A stretch of 5,828 bases of DNA from Bacteroidales bacterium (GTDB lineage: Bacteria; Bacteroidota; Bacteroidia; Bacteroidales; B39-G9): contig JAGLDO010000235.1 of NCBI GenBank assembly GCA_023145555.1, forward strand, positions 1 to 5,828, read 5' to 3'. The stretch's first letter is position 1, and the number at the start of each line of letters is the position of its first letter. Shown here piece by piece: positions 1 to 5,828 of the stretch. Position numbers and translations under genes: made by a program. The notes below the pieces were generated by a model. It searched no databases and was not told where the DNA came from. It saw only the letters and a list, made by a program, of their open reading frames with translations.

Positions 1-1400
1 TCGTTAATATATACTTTAAATCGTTTGTCTGTATCTAATAAATTATTAACAGTTTTGCAAGCGTGTAATACTGTTGCATGATCTTTACCACCAATTTTAG
101 CACCAATAGTAGCCAACGATTGTTTTGTTAACGATTTTGCAAAATACATTGCTATTTGACGTGCTTGCACAATTTCGCGTTTACGTGTTTTAGAATTTAT
201 TAAATTAAGAGGCATATTAAAATAATCGCAAACTGTTTTTTCTATAAAATCAATAGTGATTTCTCGTTTAGAATTCTTAACGAGTTTGTTAATCATTTTT
301 TTAGTTAACTCTAAAGTAATTTCCTTCTTGTTAAGAGTTGACTGAGCTAATAAAGAAACGAGAGCACCTTCGAGTTCACGTACATTGCTTGAAATGTGTG
401 ATGCAATATATTCAACAACATCATCCTGAATATCTATACCATCAGTATATGTCTTTTGTTTTAAAATAGCTATTCTTGTTTCATAATCAGGTTCTTGCAA
501 GTCTGCCGATAATCCCCATTTAAAACGAGACAATAGTCGTTGTTCCAAACCCTGCAATTCAACAGGTGGTTTGTCAGATGTTAAAATTAGTTGCTTTCCC
601 GATTGATGTAAATGATTGAATATTTGAAAAAACATTTCCTGAGTTTTCGATTTCCCTGCAAATTCGTGTACATCATCAATAATCAAAACATCTAACATTT
701 GATAAAAATGAATAAAGTCATTAGTGTTGTTGCTTCTTGTAGCTTCAACAAACTGTGTCTGAAATTTATTTGCAGTTACATATAATACTGTTTTATCAGG
801 AAATTTTTCTTTTACTTCAATTCCAATTGCTTGAGCTAAATGTGTTTTTCCTAAACCGGAATTTCCAAATAATAATAATGGGTTAAAAGCAGTTCCCCCT
901 GGATTGCTAGATACAGCGTATCCTGCAGAGCGGGCTAAACGATTACAATCTCCTTCAATAAAATTTTTAAATGTATAATTCTGATTTAATTGTGGATCAA
1001 TATTTAATTTTTGGATTCCGGGTATTATAAAAGGATTTTTTATTGTTTGTTCAATAGGAAAATTTACAGGTTTATTTTTTATTTCTTTTTTGTCTCCTGT
1101 AGGAATTTTAACTGTAAAAGGTTTGTTGTTGGTAAAACTATTGTTTTCCATTACAACATTATATTCTAACTTTGCATCTTTCCCTAGTTCTTTATATAAT
1201 GTCTTTCTAATAATATCAATAAATTTTTCTTCTAAATATTCATAGAAAAAAGGGCTTGGTACTTGTATTGTAAGAACTTTATTTTCTAATTTAACAGGAA
1301 GAATTGGTTCAAACCACGTATGATAACTTATTGCTGGCACATTATCTTTGATAACATGTAAAAAATTTTCCCAAACTTTTTCGTAATCTGTGTTTTGCAT
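1..1400 (-). CDS. dnaA: Chromosomal replication initiator protein DnaA (3' end cut by window)
   Basis: DnaA is the AAA+ ATPase that binds DnaA boxes at oriC, melts the origin and recruits the replicative helicase. Reading from the ATG at 1400, 466 codons are open to the edge with no stop. Domain I is residues 1 to about 85 (TWFEPILPVKL near residue 28), followed by a short Lys/Asn-rich linker. The AAA+ core has Walker A GNSGLGKTH (179-187), Walker B LIIDD (239-243), a sensor 1 segment LILTSDKPP, the arginine-finger region LEQRLLSRFKWGL and sensor 2 NVRELEGAL (339-347, Arg341). Domain IV carries the DNA-binding signature GGKDHATVLHA (437-447), with Ala442 where E. coli has Thr. The family is usually about 465-475 residues, so only around ten C-terminal residues should be missing. 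The start is the only good ATG before domain I and is preceded by non-coding AT-rich sequence. All key residues are intact, and identity is very secure. Confidence 0.98.
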   Translation of the reverse strand, partial: MQNTDYEKVWENFLHVIKDNVPAISYHTWFEPILPVKLENKVLTIQVPSPFFYEYLEEKFIDIIRKTLYKELGKDAKLEYNVVMENNSFTNNKPFTVKIPTGDKKEIKNKPVNFPIEQTIKNPFIIPGIQKLNIDPQLNQNYTFKNFIEGDCNRLARSAGYAVSSNPGGTAFNPLLLFGNSGLGKTHLAQAIGIEVKEKFPDKTVLYVTANKFQTQFVEATRSNNTNDFIHFYQMLDVLIIDDVHEFAGKSKTQEMFFQIFNHLHQSGKQLILTSDKPPVELQGLEQRLLSRFKWGLSADLQEPDYETRIAILKQKTYTDGIDIQDDVVEYIASHISSNVRELEGALVSLLAQSTLNKKEITLELTKKMINKLVKNSKREITIDFIEKTVCDYFNMPLNLINSKTRKREIVQARQIAMYFAKSLTKQSLATIGAKIGGKDHATVLHACKTVNNLLDTDKRFKVYIN

Positions 1401-1648
1401 TTTAATTTAATAGAATATTTTTTATTATTTAATACTATACATTTGAGTTAGCAAGATTGTTAAAAAAAAAGTAATAAAAAAATTTTTTTTTACTTGACTT
1501 TTTCAAATATTCTATATTGTTTTTAGTTTCAATCAGTTAAACCTGAAAAAAAATATGTATTTTATAATGTCTTGATTTTTAATGTGTTCCATTTAAAAAA
1601 AGAACAACTCTTTGATTAATAATTGTTTCAATTCCAAATAAAAAATTA
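1401..1648. other. AT-rich intergenic region upstream of dnaA
   Basis: This 248-base stretch separates the stop of the MCE gene from the dnaA start. It has no open frame of note and is very AT-rich. It includes an A7 run followed directly by a T9 run (1476-1491), which should form a bent A-tract, and a nearby A9 run (1462-1470). It presumably carries the dnaA promoter. I looked for TTATNCACA-type DnaA boxes on both strands and saw none, so there is no support for calling it oriC or an autoregulatory dnaA promoter. The only inverted repeat noticed, TGTTC (1585-1589) with GAACA (1602-1606), is too short and A/T-rich to call a terminator. Confidence 0.8.
1504..1532 (-). promoter_or_regulatory. 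Possible dnaA promoter (weak match)
   Basis: On the minus strand AATATTTG (1511 to 1504) differs by one base from the Bacteroidota -7 element TAnnTTTG. A TTG (1532 to 1530) lies 18 bases upstream, close to the usual spacing for the -33 element. Transcription would start near 1497, giving a leader of about 97 nucleotides that contains the A/T tract. In such AT-rich DNA a match this loose is easily due to chance, so this is a tentative pointer only. Confidence 0.2.
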
Positions 1649-2935
1649 TTAGTTTTTTATTTGAGAAATTTGTCCATTCTTGAAATTTAATATTACAGAT
1701 TCTGGAAAAATATTTTTAATTTCTGAGTGAATTTTTTTTATCTTTTTTAAGCTAACTTTATTTCCAACTGTATAAACATAAATTCCGTTATTTATTGTTT
1801 CTTTAACATTTTTTACCCCCTTAAAGTTTTCAGGTGTAAGTGGAATAGGTTGATTTGAAGTCTTTAATTGAATTTTATAAGAACTTTTATTTGTTTCTTG
1901 CTTATCTTCAACAACATTTACGCTTTTTCCAAAGTCAAATAATGAATAATGAACATATCTCTTTGGATTAATCCTAAGGTCTTCAACAAAGCGATTAATA
2001 TTATAGGAAGCATCTTCAATATGATTGTATAAAGTATCGTTGTTTATTAACATTCCCATTGTACCTTCTCCTTTATTAATTTTGTCTACTATAACATTAA
2101 TCTCTGTTAAAGCCTTATGGGCATTTAATATTGTAGATGCTATTTCTGATTGCAAGATTGTATCGCTTATAGCAGAAAAATTATTAATGATTTTTGTAAT
2201 TTGTTCATTATTATCTTTTAAATTCTGAGATATTGATTCTACATTAGAAAAAATTCTTTCTAATTTGCCTTTTTCAGAAGTAACAATAGTATCTAAAGTG
2301 TTTGATGAATGTTCTAGATTATATACTGCAGATTTAATACTTGCAAAACTTTTATTAAGATTATCTCTCGTTTTTTCATTAAAAACATATTTTACCACCT
2401 CTATAGCTTTTTCCATTTCCTGCATTAAATCTTCGGCTTTCTTTTTCAATGGTAACATTTGAACACTAACCTGCTCAGTTAGGCTACCTTCAATATCAGC
2501 GAATAAAGTATCACCAATGTTATGATAGTCTTCTGATTTATCAAAAATCAATGCTATCTCTTTAGTCCCCATCAAATCTGAACTAAATATGCGAGCAGTA
2601 GTATTTTTCGGTAATTTAAATTCCTTAGATACAACTATTTTTACAGCTAAACGACCTGAATTATCAGGAAGAAATTTAATTTCTCTTACTTGTCCTACTT
2701 TATAACCATTTATTAATACAGGATTTGATTCTGTTAAGCCATCAATTCTGTCATATATTGCAAAATAGTAGTTTTCTTCTACAAAATAATTTTTACCCTT
2801 TAAGAAATTAATTCCAAAAATTAATATCAAGGATGAAACAACAACAATAAATCCGATTTTTGTATGTTCTGAAATTTTCAAAATGTTTTTTTTAGAGTTT
2901 GTTAAAAATACTTTTTTATTTTTTAATTGCCTCAT
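1649..2935 (-). CDS. MCE/MlaD-family lipid-transport protein with SPOR-like C-terminal tail
   Basis: This is probably the periplasmic, inner-membrane-anchored MCE subunit of a lipid trafficking ABC system (MlaD-like; ATPase and permease are not in the window). Numbering from the ATG at 2935 (428 residues): one membrane anchor at about 26-44, ending in NFLKGKNYF; an MCE domain at about 56-150 with VLINGYKVGQV (73-83) and SSDLMGTKEIALIF; a long helical or coiled-coil region at about 160-285; the motif GEGT (289-292); and NPKRYVHYSLF (about 323-333), which commonly closes Bacteroidota MCE proteins. A Lys/Glu/Asn-rich linker then leads to an extra domain (352-428) resembling the tail of the neighbouring amidase. 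The start is uncertain. ATG 2935 overlaps the amidase by 20 bases. An ATG at 2980 would overlap by 65 bases and adds an unlikely leader. TTG 2881 would give the short N-terminus (LKISEHTKIGF) usual in the family without overlap. It is likely co-transcribed after the amidase. Confidence 0.9.
   Translation of the reverse strand: MRQLKNKKVFLTNSKKNILKISEHTKIGFIVVVSSLILIFGINFLKGKNYFVEENYYFAIYDRIDGLTESNPVLINGYKVGQVREIKFLPDNSGRLAVKIVVSKEFKLPKNTTARIFSSDLMGTKEIALIFDKSEDYHNIGDTLFADIEGSLTEQVSVQMLPLKKKAEDLMQEMEKAIEVVKYVFNEKTRDNLNKSFASIKSAVYNLEHSSNTLDTIVTSEKGKLERIFSNVESISQNLKDNNEQITKIINNFSAISDTILQSEIASTILNAHKALTEINVIVDKINKGEGTMGMLINNDTLYNHIEDASYNINRFVEDLRINPKRYVHYSLFDFGKSVNVVEDKQETNKSSYKIQLKTSNQPIPLTPENFKGVKNVKETINNGIYVYTVGNKVSLKKIKKIHSEIKNIFPESVILNFKNGQISQIKN
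1652..1882 (-). other. SPOR-like C-terminal domain of the MCE protein
   Basis: The last 77 residues (SYKIQLK... to the end) form a separate small domain after the canonical MCE ending. The pattern is a first strand (YKIQLK), then IPL, FKG and VKNVKE, a second strand (YVYTVG), a Lys-rich helix (KKIKKI), then FP and a final strand ending FKNG. This matches the beta-alpha-beta layout expected of SPOR-like domains, which in other proteins bind glycan strands lacking stem peptides. About 31 of roughly 72 aligned positions are identical to the amidase tail at 2919-3167. Assignment to the SPOR fold is inference from pattern; the similarity between the two tails is seen directly. Confidence 0.7.
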
Positions 2936-4016
2936 TAATTGGAATTTTTTTTCCATTTTTAAAAGCAACAATAAACGCATCAGGAAAATGTTGTTTAATA
3001 GATTTTTGCATTTTCTTTATATTTTTAAAATCCGTATCACAACCTACTGTATATTTATAAGAGGATTCTGAAACTTTGAACTCTTCAACACTTTTACATC
3101 CTTTAAAATGATTTGAATTTAAAGGTATTTGTTTTGACGATGAAGATATTTGAATTTTAAAAAGTACTGTATCTTTAGAATTATCTTCAGCATTTTTATT
3201 ATTAACAATAAAATTTGTTGTTTCTGCAACAGTTTTGTTTTTTATTGATATAATATATTCGCAAAGAGCATTATATATACATTTTGAAATAGCATCAACT
3301 CCTTGCTTTGAAAGCAGATAGTCTTCTTCCTTTTTGTTTGAAATAAAACCTGTTTCAATTAAAACACTAGGCATTGTTGTGTTCCAAAGAACAAGAAAAC
3401 CGGCTTGTTTAACACCTCTGTCGTTTCGTTTTGCCGAATTTTTAATTTCTCCCTGAACAAATGATGCGAATGACAAACTTTGCTCTAAATAAGCATTTTG
3501 CATTAGGGAGAATATTATATATGATTCTGATGATTTTGGGTCATATCCCTCATATTTTTTTGAATAATCTTCCTCAAAAACAATTACTGAGTTTTCTCTT
3601 TTTGCAACATTAAGATTTTCTTGTGTTTTATGCAATCCCATTACATAGGTCTCTGCTCCAAATGGCTTTGTCTTTTTATTTGAGTTTGCATGAATTGAAA
3701 TAAAAAGATCAGCTTTATTTTTGTTTGCTATTTCTGCTCGTTTATCTAATTCAATAAAAACATCAGTTTTACGTGTATAAATTACTTTTACGTCTTTAAG
3801 ATTCTCTTCAATTAATTTGCCCAATTTTAATGAAATTGCAAGAACAATATTTTTTTCTTGTCCTCTTCGCCCTATTGCACCCGAATCTTTACCTCCATGT
3901 CCTGCATCTAATACAATAATCATTTGCTTGTTTTCAGACTGAGCATAAATAATTGTATTAATATTAAACAGGATAATTAATATTATTAAAAAAATTGCGT
4001 TAATATTTTTATACAT
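2916..4016 (-). CDS. Secreted N-acetylmuramoyl-L-alanine amidase (Amidase_3 family)
   Basis: This is a zinc amidase that cleaves the bond between MurNAc and L-Ala of peptidoglycan, acting in the periplasm during cell separation or wall turnover. The 366-residue protein starts with a signal peptide: Lys near the N-terminus, a hydrophobic run at about 7-23 and probable cleavage after YA25. The Amidase_3 domain spans about 32-255. The expected zinc ligands are His40 (LDAGHGG), Glu54 (GQEKN) and His109 (SIHANS), and the catalytic glutamate is Glu221 (VLIETGFISN), so it should be active. Residues about 139-185 form an insert (ENSVIVFEEDY, YDPKSSESY, FSLMQNAYLEQS), a place where related cell-division amidases carry a regulatory helix. 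A linker (about 262-283) leads to a SPOR-like tail (284-366). It lies 64 bases from divergent lptD and its 3' end overlaps the MCE gene. ATG 4016 gives a well-formed signal peptide. No symbol is assigned because AmiA/B/C equivalence is unclear. Confidence 0.95.
   Translation of the reverse strand: MYKNINAIFLIILIILFNINTIIYAQSENKQMIIVLDAGHGGKDSGAIGRRGQEKNIVLAISLKLGKLIEENLKDVKVIYTRKTDVFIELDKRAEIANKNKADLFISIHANSNKKTKPFGAETYVMGLHKTQENLNVAKRENSVIVFEEDYSKKYEGYDPKSSESYIIFSLMQNAYLEQSLSFASFVQGEIKNSAKRNDRGVKQAGFLVLWNTTMPSVLIETGFISNKKEEDYLLSKQGVDAISKCIYNALCEYIISIKNKTVAETTNFIVNNKNAEDNSKDTVLFKIQISSSSKQIPLNSNHFKGCKSVEEFKVSESSYKYTVGCDTDFKNIKKMQKSIKQHFPDAFIVAFKNGKKIPINEAIKK
2919..3167 (-). other. SPOR-like C-terminal domain of the amidase
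   Basis: Residues 284-366 follow a polar linker and show FKIQIS, IPL, FKGCKSVEEF, YKYTVG, a KKMQKSIK helix and AFIVAFKNGKK. This tail type is common on Bacteroidota amidases and resembles SPOR domains in its strand-helix-strand layout; a septal peptidoglycan targeting role is inferred from that. It contains two cysteines (FKGC and VGC, residues 306 and 325) that the MCE tail lacks, with Val and Asn in their places. Confidence 0.75.
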
Positions 4017-4039
4017 GATGTTTCTAAAAATTTTTTAAT

Positions 4040-4047
4040 TAATTTTG
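4040..4047 (+). promoter_or_regulatory. Candidate -7 element for lptD
   Basis: TAATTTTG matches TAnnTTTG exactly. Transcription would begin near 4054, about 27 nucleotides before the TTG at 4081, which supports that start over the TTG at 4045. No TTTG-like -33 box is visible at the expected distance, so the match may be chance. Confidence 0.35.
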
Positions 4048-4061
4048 AGGCTAATTTTAAA

Positions 4062-4069
4062 CAAAAATA
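4062..4069 (-). promoter_or_regulatory. Candidate -7 element for the amidase-MCE operon
   Basis: On the minus strand the bases read TATTTTTG, an exact TAnnTTTG. The start of transcription would fall near 4055, leaving a leader of about 39 nucleotides before the amidase ATG. The nearest TTTG upstream (4102 to 4099) is 29 bases away, longer than the usual 19-21, so the -33 part is not supported. Confidence 0.35.
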
Positions 4070-4080
4070 ATATTTTTAAG

Positions 4081-5828
4081 TTGCTAATAAAATTTCTACA
4101 AAAGGTTTTTGTTTTTATATTTATTTTCTGCATTTTTTCTCAGAATTATGCACAAAATGTTGATTCTATAAAAAACACACAAAATACAAATCAAGATTCT
4201 ATTAAAATAAAAAAGCCTAAAGCAAAAACTATTGATGCAATAATTGACTATTCTGCCGCAGATTCAATTATTTTTTCAAAGTCCACAAATAAACTTTATT
4301 TATATAAAGATGCTCAAATTACATATAAAGACATCGAATTAAAGGCTGATTACATTGAATTGGATTTAGAAAAAAACGAAGTTTTTGCAACAGGACTTCT
4401 CGATAGCCTAAAAAAAATTATTGGTAAACCAATTTTTAAACAAGGTTCAGAGGAATTTGAATCTGAAAAGATTATATATAATTTTAAAACCGAGAAAGGT
4501 CTTATTAAAGGTGTTTTTTCTAAACAATCGGGTGGATATTTGCACAGTGAAACAACAAAAAAACTGCCTTCTAATGAAATTTGTGTAAAAAACGGTAAAT
4601 ATACTACTTGCGATTTAGAACATCCTCATTTTTATATTGCATTAACAAAAGCAAAAGTAATACCTGATGATAAGATTGTATCTGGTCTTGCATACTTGGT
4701 TATTGAAGATATTCCTTTACCTGTTGGAATACCTTTTGGTTTTTTCCCAAACACAAAAAGCAGTAAGTCAGGTGTCTTAATACCTACTTATGGTGAAGAA
4801 AAACGTAGAGGGTTTTATTTACGAAATGGTGGTTGGTACCAAGCAATAAACGATAATGTTGACTTATCTATTAGAGGCGATATTTATTCAAAAGGAACTT
4901 GGCAGGCAAATGTAAGATCGAGGTATAAAAAAAGATATAAATTTTCTGGTAATATAGATGTTAGTTATAGCGATTTGGTTGTTAGTGAAAAAGGTTTATC
5001 AGATTACATGAAAACAAAGCAATATAAAATTTTGTGGCGACATTCGCAAGACCCAAAGGCAAACCCTAACAGCAATTTTTCTGCAAATGTAAATTTAGGA
5101 TCTTCTTCTTATGACAAATACAGTTCTAATAATAATGCAGCACATTTAAAAAATACAACTCAATCAAGTATTCATTACGACAAAACATTTCAGGGAACTC
5201 CTTTTAATTTTTCAGCCAACTTTAATCATTCTCAAAACAGCATAGACAGTATTGTAAACCTTACTTTGCCTGAGATGACATTTAATATGAAAAGAATATT
5301 CCCGTTTAAGATGAAGAATAATATTGGAAAAACCAAATGGTTTGAAAAGATAGGAATTAGCTATTCTTCTAACTTAAAAAATACAGTCTCTATTATTGAC
5401 ACAAGCTTATTCACTCAAGAAACAATAGATGAGCTTAAATATGGTGTAGTTCACAAAATACCTTTAAGTACATCATTTAAAATATTAAAATATTTTACAG
5501 CTTCGCCATCTATTAATTATACTGAACGTTGGTATTTCAATTATCTTAATAAATATATAAATGAGGCAGACACCACTTTGGTAACAGATACTATAAATGG
5601 GTTTAATAGAGTTTTTGATTATAATTACAATGCATCACTTAATACACAGATTTATGGGATGTATCAGTTTAAAAAATCATTTATTAAGGCTCTTCGACAT
5701 AGATTAACTCCATCTGTTACACTTAGTTATCGACCTGATTTCAGCAATGCAAAATGGGGCTATTATAAAACGGACCCATTAGATTCAACAAAAACATATT
5801 CAGTTTATTCCAACGGAATATATTCTGC
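4081..5828 (+). CDS. lptD: LPS-assembly outer-membrane protein LptD (3' end cut by window)
   Basis: LptD is the outer-membrane barrel that, with LptE, receives LPS from the periplasmic Lpt bridge and inserts it into the outer leaflet. About 582 codons are open to the edge; full-length Bacteroidota LptD is generally 800-900 residues, so much of the barrel is outside. Numbering from TTG 4081: a signal peptide with hydrophobic run 9-19 and likely cleavage after NYA24; an OstA/LptA-like beta-jellyroll at about 40-165 (LYLYKDAQITYKDIELKADYIELD); a paired-Cys segment ICVKNGKYTTCDLEHPHFYI (167-186; Cys168, Cys177); the hallmark FFPNTKSSKSGVLIPTYGEE (221-240), then RGFYLRNGGWYQAI; and afterwards alternating aromatic/polar beta-strand sequence typical of the barrel. 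The frame has no ATG until about 5008, well inside the barrel, and a stop lies upstream at 4036-4038, so a TTG start (4081, or 4045) is the best reading. It is divergent from the amidase operon. Product identity is secure; the exact start is not. Confidence 0.93.
   Translation, partial: MLIKFLQKVFVFIFIFCIFSQNYAQNVDSIKNTQNTNQDSIKIKKPKAKTIDAIIDYSAADSIIFSKSTNKLYLYKDAQITYKDIELKADYIELDLEKNEVFATGLLDSLKKIIGKPIFKQGSEEFESEKIIYNFKTEKGLIKGVFSKQSGGYLHSETTKKLPSNEICVKNGKYTTCDLEHPHFYIALTKAKVIPDDKIVSGLAYLVIEDIPLPVGIPFGFFPNTKSSKSGVLIPTYGEEKRRGFYLRNGGWYQAINDNVDLSIRGDIYSKGTWQANVRSRYKKRYKFSGNIDVSYSDLVVSEKGLSDYMKTKQYKILWRHSQDPKANPNSNFSANVNLGSSSYDKYSSNNNAAHLKNTTQSSIHYDKTFQGTPFNFSANFNHSQNSIDSIVNLTLPEMTFNMKRIFPFKMKNNIGKTKWFEKIGISYSSNLKNTVSIIDTSLFTQETIDELKYGVVHKIPLSTSFKILKYFTASPSINYTERWYFNYLNKYINEADTTLVTDTINGFNRVFDYNYNASLNTQIYGMYQFKKSFIKALRHRLTPSVTLSYRPDFSNAKWGYYKTDPLDSTKTYSVYSNGIYS

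Larger units (their letters stand above)
4017..4080. promoter_or_regulatory. Divergent promoter region between amidase and lptD
   Basis: These 64 bases separate the two divergent starts and must carry regulatory signals for both genes unless the promoters lie inside coding sequence. Each strand has one exact match to the Bacteroidota -7 element TAnnTTTG, listed separately. The region is very AT-rich, and no operator-like inverted repeat was noticed. Confidence 0.6.

Noticed and set aside
1438..1445. TACATTTG on the plus strand, an exact -7 element match
   Set aside because: It points away from dnaA toward the 3' end of the MCE gene, with no -33 box and no plus-strand gene to drive; an antisense transcript is possible but unsupported.
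1494..1518. Plus-strand TTGACT with downstream TATATT resembling an E. coli type promoter
   Set aside because: The spacing is only 13 bases, the consensus is not the one used in Bacteroidota, and there is no gene on that strand nearby.
1584..1607. Inverted repeat TGTTC...GAACA as a terminator for the MCE gene
   Set aside because: The stem is only five pairs, the loop is twelve bases and there is no GC-rich core; it would not be stable.
1401..1648. Possible oriC next to dnaA
   Set aside because: The region is AT-rich, but no DnaA boxes or 13-mer repeats were found on either strand, and oriC is often not beside dnaA in Bacteroidota.
2025..2462. Two short plus-strand open frames within the MCE gene
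   Set aside because: They are antisense shadows of a well-supported coding region and have no recognisable domain; their hydrophobic character comes from the complement of the opposite frame.
2883..3071. A 62-codon plus-strand frame across the MCE/amidase junction
   Set aside because: It is antisense to two real genes and composed of Phe/Ile/Asn-rich low-complexity sequence, as expected from AT-rich DNA.
4146..4154. TTATGCACA, an exact match to the DnaA box consensus TTATNCACA
   Set aside because: It is a single copy inside the lptD signal-peptide codons (Asn-Tyr-Ala-Gln), over 2.7 kb from dnaA, with no neighbouring boxes, so it is most likely chance.

Overview
The window is AT-rich (roughly 30% GC by eye) and reads as chromosomal DNA of an uncultured-looking member of the Bacteroidota. 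Four things support this: the dialect of DnaA (Walker A GNSGLGKTH, Walker B IIDDVHEFAGK, signature GGKDHATVLHA); an amidase with the 'SPESY/FSLMQNAYLEQS' type of insert and a SPOR-like tail; a single-gene MCE/MlaD protein with the 'GEGT...NPKRYVHYSLF' C-terminal motif; and an LptD with the FFPNTKS...SGVLIPTYGEE signature. Shine-Dalgarno sequences are not evident, which also suits the phylum. I cannot assign a genus.

Layout: positions 1-1400 (minus strand) hold dnaA, complete at its start but cut by the window edge about ten codons before the expected stop. Positions 1401-1648 are a very AT-rich non-coding stretch with an A7T9 tract; it presumably carries the dnaA promoter, but I see no DnaA-box cluster or convincing terminator. 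Positions 1649-2935 (minus) hold an MCE/MlaD-family lipid-transport protein, and 2916-4016 (minus) a secreted zinc N-acetylmuramoyl-L-alanine amidase. These two genes overlap or nearly abut and are probably one transcription unit, amidase first. Positions 4017-4080 are a short divergent promoter region. From 4081 to the end (plus strand) runs lptD, the outer-membrane LPS-insertion barrel, with a signal peptide but no usable ATG, so it probably starts at TTG. It is open at the right edge (about 582 codons seen).

Functionally, three neighbouring genes build or maintain the envelope: LPS insertion (LptD), peptidoglycan cleavage (amidase) and phospholipid trafficking (MlaD-like). They sit beside the replication initiator gene dnaA. 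The most interesting feature is that the amidase and the MCE protein, although unrelated in their main domains, end in the same kind of roughly 75-residue SPOR-like domain, with about 31 identical residues by hand alignment. This suggests tail duplication or swapping within the operon and perhaps a shared localisation cue. Nothing in the window looks like a mobile element, CRISPR array, RNA gene or defence system.
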